A program made the position numbers and the translations under genes. A stretch of 64,000 bases of DNA from Streptomyces sp. NBC_01439. GTDB taxonomy: Bacteria; Actinomycetota; Actinomycetes; Streptomycetales; Streptomycetaceae. The notes beneath the pieces are model-generated. The model saw nothing but the letters and a program-made list of their open reading frames with translations. It was not told the DNA's origin and searched no databases. Each line of letters starts with the position of its first letter. The stretch's first letter is position 1. The stretch covers positions 6,137,501 through 6,201,500 of the forward strand of contig NZ_CP109487.1 in NCBI RefSeq assembly GCF_036227605.1, written 5' to 3'. Of the stretch, positions 17,789 through 26,944 are shown one piece after another.

Positions 17789-18910
17789 TCAGCAGCACAG
17801 GACCGGGACGTGCTGGACCAGGTTGTTGCCGAAGCCGCCCCGGTTCCAGGGCTGTTCGAGGGGCTGCGTACCGCCCTCGGCGTCCGTGGCGCGAACGGTG
17901 AGCACGTGGCGGCCCGGCGTCGCCGCCCAGACGCAGGACCAGCCCTGCCACGCCCACCGGTGCGGACCCGGCGGCGCGACCTCGGCCCGGATCCAGGAGC
18001 CGCCCCCGTCGGCGCTCACCTCCACCCGGTCGACGGCCCCGTGGCCGGACCAGGCGCGCCCCTCCAGCGGTACGGGGCCGGGGTGCACGACACGGGTGCG
18101 GGACATGAAGTCGGGGAATCCGGGCGGCACCATCAGGGCGCGCGGCGCGATCCGGGTGACCGGCACACCGGGCTCGTCCGGACCGTCGGCGGCCCGCCGG
18201 TAGCGGTAGGCCACGGCCTGCTGGAACCCGGTGAACGGCGCGTCGACCAGGGTGATCTCGCGCAGCCACTTGACGTGCGCCATGCCGTACCAGCCGGGGA
18301 CGACCAGCCGCAGCGGACACCCGTGCTGCGGGGGCAGGGGCAGGCCGTTCATGGCGTAGGCGATCAGTACCTCGGGGTCGTCCCCGGTCGCGGCGGCCAC
18401 CGGCAGGCTGCGCCGGTAGTCCTGCTCGACGCCCCGTTCGACCCCGTGGTCGGCGCCGGTGAACACGGCTTCGACGGCGTCCGCCCGCACCCCGGCCCGG
18501 GCGAGCACCAGACGCAGCGGTACGCCCGTCCAGTCGGCGGTGCCCACCGCCTCGACCAGCCACGGCTGGCTGACCGGTCGTGGCGTCAGGCGGGCCCGGC
18601 CGTTGCCCGCGCACTCCATGGTGACGCGGTGGGTGACCGCGGGGAAGGCGCGCAGGGCCGCGAGGTCCAGGGCCAGCGGGGTACGGACCCGGCCGCCGAC
18701 GGTGAGGGTCCAGCCGGCCGGGTCGGCGGCCGGTATGTCGTAGTGGACCAGGACGTAGTGCAGTCCGGGTGGTGTGACCTCGTAGCGCAGGGCCTCCAGC
18801 GGAAGCCCGTGGTTGCGGGCCGCGAGCGCCAGCTCCTCCGGGCCGATGCCCTCACCGGGCTGCGCGATGCGGCCCGGGGTGCTGACATCCTGCACCGACG
18901 CCTGCTCCAT
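17789..18910 (-). CDS. Molybdopterin-dependent oxidoreductase, sulfite-oxidase family
   Basis: 373 aa. The oxidoreductase molybdopterin-binding domain spans residues ~45-230, with MECAGNGR carrying the cysteine that ligates molybdenum, and GVPLRLVL, HGCPLRLVVPGWYGMAHVKWL. A Mo-co dimerisation domain follows (~245-365, including WSGHGAVDRVEVSADGG and PLEQPWNRGGFGNN). There is no signal peptide or twin-arginine motif and no haem domain, so it should be a cytoplasmic member; electron acceptor and substrate are unknown. The start is ambiguous because GAGGAG abuts the ATG at 18910, and a GTG six codons in (18892) is better spaced. It converges on pstB with only 32 bp between stops. Confidence 0.88.
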   Translation of the reverse strand: MEQASVQDVSTPGRIAQPGEGIGPEELALAARNHGLPLEALRYEVTPPGLHYVLVHYDIPAADPAGWTLTVGGRVRTPLALDLAALRAFPAVTHRVTMECAGNGRARLTPRPVSQPWLVEAVGTADWTGVPLRLVLARAGVRADAVEAVFTGADHGVERGVEQDYRRSLPVAAATGDDPEVLIAYAMNGLPLPPQHGCPLRLVVPGWYGMAHVKWLREITLVDAPFTGFQQAVAYRYRRAADGPDEPGVPVTRIAPRALMVPPGFPDFMSRTRVVHPGPVPLEGRAWSGHGAVDRVEVSADGGGSWIRAEVAPPGPHRWAWQGWSCVWAATPGRHVLTVRATDAEGGTQPLEQPWNRGGFGNNLVQHVPVLCC

Positions 18911-19006
18911 CTCCTCATGGTCGCGCCTGCCACCGCTGCCGCGCCACTGCTGCCGCGCCCCGCTGCCCCGCCACCGCTGCCCTCCTGCCCGGCCGGCCGT
19001 CGTCTC

Positions 19007-20290
19007 CTACGGCGGCACCAGGTGGCGGGTGAACCAGCCGCGGGCCAGGCCGGCCACCTCGTCCAGGGCTCCCGGCTCCTCGAAGAGGTGGGTGGCCCCG
19101 GGGACAACCTCCAGCCGGTTCTCGCAGCGCAGCTCGCGCTGGGCCCGCCGGTTGAGGTCGAGCACCGCCCCGTCCCGACCCCCCACGATCAACAATGTGG
19201 GGGCGCGTACGGCGGCGAGCCGCGCACCGGCCAGGTCCGGCCGGCCACCGCGGGAGACCACGGCGCCGATCTCGGCACCCGGCTCCGCGGCCGCCCAGAG
19301 CGCTGCCGCGGCCCCGGTGCTCGCCCCGAACCAGCCCGTCGGGAGGGACTCGCGGCGGCGCAGCCAAGCCGTGGCGTCCGCGAGCCGCCCGGCCAGGGTC
19401 TCGATGTCGAAGACGTTGGCCCGGTCGGCCTCCTCGTCGGGCGTGAGCAGGTCGAGGAGCAGGGTGGCGAGGCCCGCCCGGTTGAGGTCCGCGGCCACCG
19501 ACCGGTTGCGCGGGCTGTGCCGACTGCTGCCCGAGCCGTGTGCGAACACCACGACCGCCCCGGCGCCCTCCGGCAGGGCGAGGTCCCCGGCCAGGACGAG
19601 GCCGCCGGCTTCCACCCCTACCTCGACGGCCCGGACGGGCGGACGCATGACGGGGTCGGCCGCCGCCCGCGCCAGCAGGAAGACGACCTCCTCGTCGGGG
19701 GTCTGGGAGAAGTCCTGGTACCACTCGCCGACGGCCCGGAAGGCGTGCGGCGTGGCCAGGCACACCACCTCGTCGGCCGCGGAGCCCAGCCGGGCGACCG
19801 CGTCCGGCGGGGCCACCGGAACCGCCAGCACCACGCGCGCCGCGCCCTGCGCCCGTACGACCTCGCAGGCGGCTGCGGCCGTGGCCCCGGTCGCGATCCC
19901 GTCGTCCACGACGATCACGGTCCGACCCTCCAGGGGCACCCGCGGCCGGTCCCCGCGGAACCTGGTGGCCTGCCGGGTGAGCTCCGCCTCCTCCGCGTGC
20001 TCGACCGCCTCGATGTCCTGCGGCCCCAGGCGGCTGCCGCGGACGATGTCCTCGCTCAGGACGCGTACGCCGCCCTCGCCGATGGCGCCGAAGCCCAGCT
20101 CACGGTGGTAGGGGACGCCGAGCTTGCGCACCACGATCACGTCGAGCGGGGCGCCGAGCGCGCGGGCCACCCGGTAGGCGACCGGGACCCCGCCGCGGGG
20201 CAGGCCCAGTACGACGGGATCCTCCCCCTTCAGGTACCGGAGCGCTTCGGCGAGCCGCTCGCCGGCCTCCGCGCGATGGGTGAACAGCAC
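19007..20290 (-). CDS. Phosphoribosyltransferase / alpha-beta hydrolase fusion
   Basis: 427 aa made of two enzymes. Residues 1-210: type I phosphoribosyltransferase, with LGLPRGGVPVA and the PRPP loop VIVVDDGIATGAT. Residues ~218-427: dienelactone-hydrolase-like alpha/beta hydrolase with AHGSGSSRHSPRN, nucleophile elbow GASTG, acidic residue in GGRDGAV and histidine in GATHLFEE. Both active sites look intact. Such fusions occur in actinobacteria but their substrate is not established to my knowledge. It is transcribed toward the sulfite-oxidase-like gene, ~95 bp apart. The spacer consists of CCACCGCTGCC-type repeats. Confidence 0.88.
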   Translation of the reverse strand: MLFTHRAEAGERLAEALRYLKGEDPVVLGLPRGGVPVAYRVARALGAPLDVIVVRKLGVPYHRELGFGAIGEGGVRVLSEDIVRGSRLGPQDIEAVEHAEEAELTRQATRFRGDRPRVPLEGRTVIVVDDGIATGATAAAACEVVRAQGAARVVLAVPVAPPDAVARLGSAADEVVCLATPHAFRAVGEWYQDFSQTPDEEVVFLLARAAADPVMRPPVRAVEVGVEAGGLVLAGDLALPEGAGAVVVFAHGSGSSRHSPRNRSVAADLNRAGLATLLLDLLTPDEEADRANVFDIETLAGRLADATAWLRRRESLPTGWFGASTGAAAALWAAAEPGAEIGAVVSRGGRPDLAGARLAAVRAPTLLIVGGRDGAVLDLNRRAQRELRCENRLEVVPGATHLFEEPGALDEVAGLARGWFTRHLVPP

Positions 20291-20391
20291 GATGGCTCAC
20301 CCCCAACCCAGGGGAGACGGAAACCACGTACCCATCTCCTTCGACGCAACCGCATCCCCGGCCTTCCCGCAAGTCGGTCGGGGTACGGAGG

Positions 20392-21792
20392 TCAGGACGC
20401 GGCCGGGGCCCGCTGGAAGAGCCGGCCCGCGAGGTCGATGCCCACGACCGTGCCCTGCGCATCGCGGCGGAACACGCCGCGCTGCCCCTTCAGCCCGCCC
20501 TCCGTCACGATGTACTCGTCGCCGGTCCCGGACAGGAGGCCGATGGTGGCGGCAGGGTGGTCGGCGGGCATGTCCGTGTCCGCGGCCGCGCGGATCTCCG
20601 GCTTGATCCGCACCGCCAGCACGAGGCGGGCGCCGTCGTCGGCGACGTCGAGGTTCATGGCGTCGATCGCGTACCGGCCGGCGACCTCGCGGGCCCGCGC
20701 GGTGTCGTACGCGACCGGCTCCGGGTCCCGCTCCACGGCGCCCAGATAGCGCTCCAGCACCCAGCGCACCACGGCCCGGTTGAAGAGGTGGCCGTGCGCG
20801 CCGGCGTTGGCCAGCGAGACCACCGCGAAGTCCCGCTCGGGGACGATCAGCAGCTCGGCGGACTGGCCGTTGCCCGAGCCGCCGTGGCCGATCGTCCGCA
20901 GACCGTCCACCTCGCGCAGGAACCAGCCGATGCCGAGGCCGTCGCCGAGCGTACTGGCGCGCAGCTCGACCGTCCGCTCCGTCATGCGCCGCAGGGCCTC
21001 CGCGGGCAGTACGCGGTCGCCCCGGCCGAGCTGGAAGCGGGCCCACCGCAGCAGGTCGCTCACGGAGGAGGCGATGCCGCCGCCGGGGTTGTTGCCGCGC
21101 GCGCCCGCCCGCCAGGAGGCCCACGGCCGGGCGGGCCGCAGTTCCTCGCCGCCGTCGTCGGGGGTGTGCCCGACGACGAACCGCCGGACCATGACCTCGT
21201 CGAGGTCGAAGAAGGTGTTCGTCAGCCCGGCGGGCTCCAGCAGCAGCTGGTCCATGGCCTTCTCGAAGGGGAGGCCGGTGACCGTCTCGATGATCCGACC
21301 GACCACGTTGTAGCCGGCCTGGCTGTAGGAGGCGCGGGAACCGGGCGGGGCGATCAGCGGCAGCCCGGGCAGGTGTGCCACGAAGCCGGCCAGGGTGTCG
21401 GCCTCGTCGCCGCTGGGGACGAGGTTCCAGTCGAGGCCCGCGGTGTGGTTGAGCAGGTTCAGCACGGTGATCCGCTCCGCGGCCGCCTCGTCGGCGAGCC
21501 GCAGCTCGGGAACGTAGCGGCGGACGGGCGCGTCCAGCTCCACCCGGCCCTCGGCCACCAGGCGCATCAGCGCGGTGGCGGTGAAGGTCTTGGTCACCGA
21601 CGCCAGATGGAAGAGCGTGTCGTCGTCGACCGGCTGCGGGTGGTCGAGATTGGTCACCCCGTAGGAGACGCAGGTCTCCTGACCGTTCGTCAGCACTCCG
21701 ACGCAGGCCCCGGGAATGCCGTACTCCTTGGCGGTCGCCTCGACGAACGCGGCCAGCTCGTCCCGTCGCGTGCCGTTCTCGCTGTCGCTCAT
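20392..21792 (-). CDS. Beta-lactamase-fold serine hydrolase
   Basis: 466 aa from ATG 21792 (GAGGAGAG eight bases upstream); a longer frame to 21954 lacks a site. The class C beta-lactamase / DD-peptidase fold shows the SxxK nucleophile SVTK, the tyrosine motif YSQAGYN (YxN) and the HGGSG motif in place of KTG. A lipocalin-like C-terminal domain (~345-466) follows. No signal peptide is seen, so this is probably a cytoplasmic esterase or amidase (EstB-like), not a resistance enzyme. Stands alone. Confidence 0.88.
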   Translation of the reverse strand: MSDSENGTRRDELAAFVEATAKEYGIPGACVGVLTNGQETCVSYGVTNLDHPQPVDDDTLFHLASVTKTFTATALMRLVAEGRVELDAPVRRYVPELRLADEAAAERITVLNLLNHTAGLDWNLVPSGDEADTLAGFVAHLPGLPLIAPPGSRASYSQAGYNVVGRIIETVTGLPFEKAMDQLLLEPAGLTNTFFDLDEVMVRRFVVGHTPDDGGEELRPARPWASWRAGARGNNPGGGIASSVSDLLRWARFQLGRGDRVLPAEALRRMTERTVELRASTLGDGLGIGWFLREVDGLRTIGHGGSGNGQSAELLIVPERDFAVVSLANAGAHGHLFNRAVVRWVLERYLGAVERDPEPVAYDTARAREVAGRYAIDAMNLDVADDGARLVLAVRIKPEIRAAADTDMPADHPAATIGLLSGTGDEYIVTEGGLKGQRGVFRRDAQGTVVGIDLAGRLFQRAPAAS

Positions 21793-22105
21793 GTCAGATC
21801 TCTCCTCGGGGTGCGTGCCCGGTCCTGCCCGGACATGAGGACGATGCGGCCACCTGCTGACGGCCTGCTGACGACCGGCTGACGGCCCGCTGACACCGGT
21901 CCGCGGCCGCGGCGTCCGGTCGAACTCGCGGCGAACGGCGTGAGGTGGATGCACGGCGGCTCGGTACCAGGGGGCGCGCCCAGTGTTGCGACGGCGGCAG
22001 AACCGTTCGCACGGCCGGGAGTTGTCGAGCGTGCCGTCCGTTCGTGCTCACACGCGCGCGGGACCGGACTTCGAGGCCGAAAGGAGCCGCGGCAATTCCT
22101 TCATG

Positions 22106-22333
22106 TCATCGAACACGACTGTCCCCGGACCGCGACGCCAGTCCGCCGGTGTGAGACCACCGCAGGATCCGAGGGACTGCATGCCGGCCGCTCGGGCCGC
22201 GGCGACACCGCTGCCGGAAGCGACGCGGGCGTTCGCTGTCCATCAGGACGCCGCCGCAGTCAAAGATCACAAGCTTGATCGGATTCCCCGTCCGGCCAGC
22301 CCGATCCGCCGGCGGCACCTCACCCTCGAGCAC
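22106..22333 (-). pseudogene. Remnant of a HAD-family phosphatase
   Basis: In 75 codons only one stretch is recognisable: IKLVIFDCGGVLMDSE, the first motif of HAD phosphatases (DxDGVL-DSE), with the second Asp replaced by Gly. The following residues are Arg-rich and unlike a HAD cap domain, so the rest is frameshifted or deleted. It sits about 110 bp from the tRNA gene. The remainder of the ~650-bp gap 21793-22445 shows no other gene. Confidence 0.4.
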
Positions 22334-22445
22334 GTCGGAGCACGGGTCCGGGTGGCCGGCACATCTGAAAGCGACGTCCGCGACGAAGTGCCGATGACCT
22401 GCGCGGAAGCCCTCCGCGGAGGGAGGGCTTCGGGCGGTGCGGAAG

Positions 22446-22521
22446 TGGTGCCCCCGGCAGGACTCGAACCTGCGGCCAAGTGCTTAGAAGGCACCTGCTC
22501 TATCCACTGAGCTACGGGGGC
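22446..22521 (-). tRNA. tRNA-Arg (anticodon TCT), CCA encoded
   Basis: Read on the minus strand it folds as a full cloverleaf: acceptor GCCCCCG/CGGGGGC, D arm GCTC..GAGC, anticodon stem GGTGC/GCACT (last pair G-T wobble) with loop CTTCTAA (anticodon TCT), T arm GCAGG/CCTGC with TTCGAGT, discriminator A and encoded CCA (TGG at 22446-22448). It reads AGA, a rare codon in such a GC-rich genome. Confidence 0.97.
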
Positions 22522-22802
22522 CGGAAGGCGGCCTTGGTGGGCCTGGAGCCCCCGGTGGGGGTGGGGCTGTGGTCCATGCCGGATCAAGGATAGGGCTCCG
22601 GTTGCCTTGTCCCGGTTGCTTCACTCGCGGGCCACGATGTGGAGGTTCGGTGAAGCGGTCCCGATAATCGCAGGCAGGTGCGATTCTCGCATCGCTTTTG
22701 CGCCGCGACGCCCCTGGTGTTGTGCACTCGTTATGCCTGCGCCCCACTCGTCCGTCGTGCCCAGAATGTCTCACTGGAGTCGCGGTCGGCGCGCAGAGGA
22801 CG

Positions 22803-22850
22803 TATAAGCTTCAAAAATGGTCCTAAATTGGGCATTCTTCGCATGTGGTG
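22803..22850 (+). promoter_or_regulatory. AT-rich promoter-like region for the dynamin operon
   Basis: The only AT-rich patch nearby (around CAAAAATGG and CCTAAATTGGG) lies just before two adjacent GTG codons (22845 and 22848). TAAATT at 22824-22829 could serve as a -10 box with transcription starting at or near the GTG. No Shine-Dalgarno is visible, so a leaderless mRNA is possible. Confidence 0.3.
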
Positions 22851-24470
22851 ACCTTGGATGTTCGGCCTCAGCTGCTCGATGCCCTGTCCGCCCTGCGCGA
22901 CCGGGTCGCGTCCGTGCGTCTGCCGCTGCCCTTGCCCGGCGCTCCGCGCGCCCGCCAGACCAGAGCCGAGCTGCTCGCGCAGCTCGACGACTACCTCGTA
23001 CCCCGGCTGAAGGCGCCCGAGGCGCCGATGCTCGCCGTCGTCGGCGGGTCCACCGGGGCCGGTAAGTCCACCCTCGTCAACTCCCTCGTCGGCCGACAGG
23101 TCAGCGAAGCCGGGGTGTTGCGCCCGACCACGCGCACACCGGTGCTCGTTTGCCACCCGGACGACCACCACTGGTTCGCCGGCATGCGCGTACTGCCCGA
23201 CCTGATGCGGGTTTGGGTGCCGCACGGGGAGGAGGAGGTGTCCCCCGCCGCCAGATCCCGGGCCCGCGACCGCGGACCGGCCGACACCCACGCGACCCGC
23301 GAGATGCGGATCGAGACCGTTTCCAACCTGCCGCGCGGGCTTGCCATCCTCGACGCCCCCGACATCGACTCCCTCGTCGTCGAGAACCGGACCCTCGCCG
23401 CCCAACTCATCTGCGCCGCCGACGTCTGGGTGATGGTCACCACCGCCTCGCGGTACGCCGACGCCGTCCCCTGGCACCTGCTGCGCACCGCCAAGCAGTA
23501 CCGGGCCACCCTCATCACCGTCCTCGACCGGGTCCCGCACCAGGTGCTCACCGAGGTCTCGCGGCAGTACGGGGCCCTGCTCACCAAGGCCGGGCTGGGC
23601 GACGTACCGCGCTTCACCGTCCCGGAACTGCCCGAGTCCACCGGCGGGGGCGGGCTGCTGCCGGCCAGCGCCGTCGCCCCGCTCTTCGCCTGGCTGGCCC
23701 ACCACGCGCAGGACCCGGCCGCCCGGCAGTACGCCGTGGGGCGCACCGCGCTCGGCGCGCTGGAATCCCTCCGGCGCCGGATGCCGGAGCTCGCCTCCGC
23801 CGTCGCCGCCCAGCACGCCGCCGCCGTACGGCTGACCTCGGCCGTCGAGGACGCGTACAAACGGGAGGGCAAGCGGGTCCGGGGCCGCCTCGACCGCGGC
23901 GCCGTACTGGCCGGGGACGCCCTGACCCGGTGGCGCGGCTACCCGCTCGACACGAGCGCCGACGAACTGCTGGACTCGCTCTGCGAATCCCTCGCCGCGC
24001 TCCTCCAGTGCGCCGTCGCCGCCGCCGACGAGCGCATCGCCGAGGCCTGGCGGCGCGAGCCGGCCGCCGGCGCGCTCTCGCTGCCCGCGCCCGACCGGGA
24101 GGCGGGCGAGCGCATCGGCATGGCCGTACGCCGCTGGCGGCGGGTCCTGGAGGAACTCGCCGAAGAAGAGGTGGCCAAGAGCGACCGGCAGCCCGCACCC
24201 GATCCCGACGGCGTGGCCGCCCTGCTCGCCGCCGCCCTCCTCGGCGGCAAACGCGCCCGCCCCGCGGGGGAGAAGCTCGCCGAACGGATCGGCGCGCAGG
24301 CCGCCCTGCGGCTGCGCGACCGGGGCGGGGAACTGGTCGGCGACCACCTCGACCAGGTGCTGCGCGCCGAACGCGACCGCCGGCTCGCCCCGCTGGAGGC
24401 GCTCGAAGTGACCCCGGAACCACAGGCCGAGCTGATTGCCGCGCTGTCCGTACTGCAGAAGGAGAGGTGA
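22845..24470 (+). CDS. dynA: Dynamin-like GTPase, soluble partner
   Basis: 541 aa (or 540 from the next GTG). Dynamin/YfjP-type GTPase domain in the first half: P-loop [10 protein letters not shown] at about residues 67-76, switch threonine in LRPTTRTP, G3 DAPDIDS, G4-like LDRVP. The second half is helical and charged with no membrane helix, ending in LQKER. It is followed after 4 bp by a second GTPase that has membrane helices, then by an SSB gene. This pairing matches the streptomycete dynamin-like proteins DynA/DynB, which stabilise FtsZ rings at sporulation septa; the gene name rests on that pairing and on recalled synteny, not on an alignment. Confidence 0.75.
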   Translation: MVTLDVRPQLLDALSALRDRVASVRLPLPLPGAPRARQTRAELLAQLDDYLVPRLKAPEAPMLAVVGGSTGAGKSTLVNSLVGRQVSEAGVLRPTTRTPVLVCHPDDHHWFAGMRVLPDLMRVWVPHGEEEVSPAARSRARDRGPADTHATREMRIETVSNLPRGLAILDAPDIDSLVVENRTLAAQLICAADVWVMVTTASRYADAVPWHLLRTAKQYRATLITVLDRVPHQVLTEVSRQYGALLTKAGLGDVPRFTVPELPESTGGGGLLPASAVAPLFAWLAHHAQDPAARQYAVGRTALGALESLRRRMPELASAVAAQHAAAVRLTSAVEDAYKREGKRVRGRLDRGAVLAGDALTRWRGYPLDTSADELLDSLCESLAALLQCAVAAADERIAEAWRREPAAGALSLPAPDREAGERIGMAVRRWRRVLEELAEEEVAKSDRQPAPDPDGVAALLAAALLGGKRARPAGEKLAERIGAQAALRLRDRGGELVGDHLDQVLRAERDRRLAPLEALEVTPEPQAELIAALSVLQKER

Positions 24471-24474
24471 CGCG

Positions 24475-26346
24475 GTGACCGCCCTGACCGACCGCACCGA
24501 CGACCGCTGGGACGACGGATTCATCGCGCGCTCGCGCCCCCGGGCCGTCGCAGGGGACCCGGACGAGGACGGGGGCGAGGGGGGCGAGGGGCGCGAGGGC
24601 GACGAGGGCGACGAGGGCGACGAGGCCCTCGTACGGGCCGTCTCCGGCGCCGGCAGCGACGGCGGCAAGTCGACCGCGCCCCCGCTCAGCCCCGAAGGAC
24701 AGGCCCTGCGGCTACGCCTCGACGCGCTGCGCCAGCTGGTCGGGTTGTCCCGGACCAGGCTCGACGGAAAGACCCTCGCCGAGGCCGGGCGGGTGCTGGA
24801 CGAGGCGGCCGCGCGCCGCGGGCTGTCGCCCCAGCACACGGTCGTCGCCATCGCCGGAGCTACCGGAAGCGGCAAGTCCACGCTCTTCAATTCACTCGCC
24901 GGTGTGCAGATCTCCGAGATGGGGTTGCGCCGCCCGACCACCGCCGCGCCCATCGCGTGCAGCTGGTCGGACGGAGCCGCCGGACTCCTGGACCGGCTGG
25001 AGATCCCGGGGCGGCTGCGGCGCCGGCCCCGCGAGACCTCGGAGGCGGAGGCGCTGCGCGGGATGGTCCTCGTCGACCTGCCCGACCTGGACTCGGCGGT
25101 CGGCGCCCACCGGGACCACGTGGACCGGGTGCTGGCGCTGGTCGACGCCGTGGTGTGGGTGGTGGATCCGGAGAAGTACGCCGACGCCGTGCTGCACGAG
25201 CGGTACCTGCGGCCGCTCGCCGGGCACGCGGAGGTGACCTTCGTCGTCCTGAACCAGGTGGACCGGCTGCCCGGGGAGGCCGCCGACCTCGTACTGGACG
25301 ACTTGCGCCGGCTCCTCGACGACGACGGCATCGCCCTCGGCGAGCACGGTGAGCCCGGCGCCACCGTCCTCGGGCTGTCCGCACTCACCGGAGAGGGCGT
25401 CGGGGAACTACGCGAGCTCCTCGGGCAGTTCACCCAGGAGAAGGGCGCGGCCACCCGGCGGATCTCCGCCGACGTCGACCGCGCGGCCGCGCGGCTGCGA
25501 CCGCTGTACGTGGCCGACGGGCACACCGGGCCGGAGATCGGGGAGGCCGCGCGCGCCGAGTTCGAGGACCGGCTCGCCGAGGCGGTCGGGGCGTACGCGG
25601 CCGGCCTCGCAGCCGAGCGCGCCTGGCGGCGCAATGCCGGAAAGGCGTGCGGGACGCCGTGGCTGCGGCTGTGGCGCTGGTACGAGGGCCGCCGCGCGCC
25701 GCGCACCCTGGCGGGTCTGGCCGCTCTCGCGGTGATCGGCGGGCGCGGCCAGGTGGTCGCCGAGGCCCCGGTCGAGGAGGAGGTGACCGCGCGCCAGCGG
25801 GTGGAACAGGCGGTCCGGGTGGTCGCCGACGAGGCGGTGTCCGGGCTGCCCGTGCCGTGGGCGCAGGCGGTCCGGGAGACCGCGGTGCGCGGCGCCGACC
25901 GGCTGCCGGAGGCGCTGGACGAGATCGCGGTGACCCTCGGGGCGGCGGTCGCGGTGCCGAGCGTCAAACCGCCGCGGCCCACGTGGTGGCCGGCGGCCGT
26001 GCTGGGGCAGGCGGCCATGACCCTGCTGCAGATCTTCGGCGGACTGTGGCTGGTCGGGCAGATCGTGGGGGTCCTGGAGCCGCGGCTGATGCCGCCGGTG
26101 CTGCTGATGGTGGCGGGCATCATCGGCGGGCCGCTCGTGGAGTGGTCCTGCTCGATCGCGGCCCGGGGCCCGGCGCGCAGGTACGGGCAGGACGCGGAGC
26201 GCCGACTGCGGGAGGCGGCGGCCGGGTGCGGCCGGGCCCGGGTGCTGGAGCCGGTGGCGGCGGAGCTGCTGCGCTACCGGGAGGTGCGGGAGCAGTACGC
26301 CACGGTGGCCGCAGGGGGGAGCCGGTTGTCCACAACCCGGCAGTAA
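24475..26346 (+). CDS. dynB: Dynamin-like GTPase, membrane partner
   Basis: 623 aa from GTG 24475 (AGGAGAGG). An acidic low-complexity N-terminus (GEGGEGREGDEGDEGDEA) precedes the GTPase: P-loop GATGSGKST, switch threonine in RRPTTAAP, G3 DLPDLDS, G4 NQVD. C-terminal to this are helical segments and two membrane helices near residues 505-560 flanking a short loop, the place where bacterial dynamins insert in the membrane. Same-operon partner of the preceding gene. Expected to polymerise at the division septum with its partner and FtsZ/SepF (known for the S. venezuelae pair; inference here). Confidence 0.75.
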   Translation: MTALTDRTDDRWDDGFIARSRPRAVAGDPDEDGGEGGEGREGDEGDEGDEALVRAVSGAGSDGGKSTAPPLSPEGQALRLRLDALRQLVGLSRTRLDGKTLAEAGRVLDEAAARRGLSPQHTVVAIAGATGSGKSTLFNSLAGVQISEMGLRRPTTAAPIACSWSDGAAGLLDRLEIPGRLRRRPRETSEAEALRGMVLVDLPDLDSAVGAHRDHVDRVLALVDAVVWVVDPEKYADAVLHERYLRPLAGHAEVTFVVLNQVDRLPGEAADLVLDDLRRLLDDDGIALGEHGEPGATVLGLSALTGEGVGELRELLGQFTQEKGAATRRISADVDRAAARLRPLYVADGHTGPEIGEAARAEFEDRLAEAVGAYAAGLAAERAWRRNAGKACGTPWLRLWRWYEGRRAPRTLAGLAALAVIGGRGQVVAEAPVEEEVTARQRVEQAVRVVADEAVSGLPVPWAQAVRETAVRGADRLPEALDEIAVTLGAAVAVPSVKPPRPTWWPAAVLGQAAMTLLQIFGGLWLVGQIVGVLEPRLMPPVLLMVAGIIGGPLVEWSCSIAARGPARRYGQDAERRLREAAAGCGRARVLEPVAAELLRYREVREQYATVAAGGSRLSTTRQ

Positions 26347-26419
26347 TCCACAGGCCGGAGCGGGGATCGGCGGCTCGCCCCAACATGGTTCGTACCGCGT
26401 GCGGACGGTCCGTACGGCT

Positions 26420-26443
26420 GGTCCGTGCGGATCCATACGGACC
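26420..26443. promoter_or_regulatory. Inverted repeat upstream of ssb
   Basis: GGTCCGT and ACGGACC form 7-bp arms around a 10-nt spacer, 26 bp before the ssb start; a further GGTCCGTACGG copy lies just upstream. Could be an operator or a weak hairpin separating dynB from ssb. No known regulator matches. Confidence 0.35.
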
Positions 26444-26468
26444 GCGACCATGGGGGAGGGCTGCCGGG

Positions 26469-26876
26469 ATGTACGACACCCAGGTGACGCTGGTGGGCTA
26501 TGTGGCGACGCAGATCGACTACAAGGAGACGGCGAACGGTCCGGCGGCGCGGTTCCGCTTCGCGGTGACGCCGAGGTACTTCGACCGGCGCAAGGACGCT
26601 TGGACGGACGGGACCACCAGCTTCTACACGGTGTGGGCGCGGCGGGCGCTCGCCGTGAACCTCGCCGGTTCGGTATCCATCGGCGAGCCGCTGGTGGTGC
26701 ACGGGCGGCTGCGGGTGCGGGAGGACCCGCCCGACGGAGAGGGCAACCGGTGGTTCTCCGCCGAGATCGACGCGACGGCCGTCGGCCACGACCTGAACCG
26801 CGGGACGGCCGCCTTCCGGCGCGTGGTGCGGACGGACACGCCGCTGATGGCCACTCAGAAGGCGGCGGTGGTCTGA
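26469..26876 (+). CDS. ssbB: Single-stranded DNA-binding protein, short SsbB type
   Basis: 135 aa from ATG 26469 (GGGGGAGGG). OB-fold landmarks in order: VTLVGYVATQIDYKETANG, ARFRFAVTPRYFDRRKDAW, FYTVWARRALAVNLAGSVSIGEPLVVHGRLRVRE, WFSAEIDATAVGHDL. It lacks the long Gly-rich tail and acidic DDDIPF tip of the essential SsbA, so it is the paralogue, which in S. coelicolor acts in chromosome segregation during sporulation. Position after the dynamin pair fits a division/segregation operon. Confidence 0.85.
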   Translation: MYDTQVTLVGYVATQIDYKETANGPAARFRFAVTPRYFDRRKDAWTDGTTSFYTVWARRALAVNLAGSVSIGEPLVVHGRLRVREDPPDGEGNRWFSAEIDATAVGHDLNRGTAAFRRVVRTDTPLMATQKAAVV

Positions 26877-26944
26877 GTGTTCGAGGCGGATAGGATTCCC
26901 CGGTACTCACGGGCACCTGGGTCATTGGCCCGAAGGGGAAGACT

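Noticed and set aside
22446..22521. tRNA-Arg as the attachment site of an element
   Set aside because: No integrase is next to it, no second copy of its 3' end is visible in the window, and the AICE has its own flanking repeat.
22267..22587. 106-aa minus-strand protein containing VAQWIEQVPSKHLAAGSSPAG
   Set aside because: This is the translation of the tRNA-Arg gene, a well-known spurious protein.
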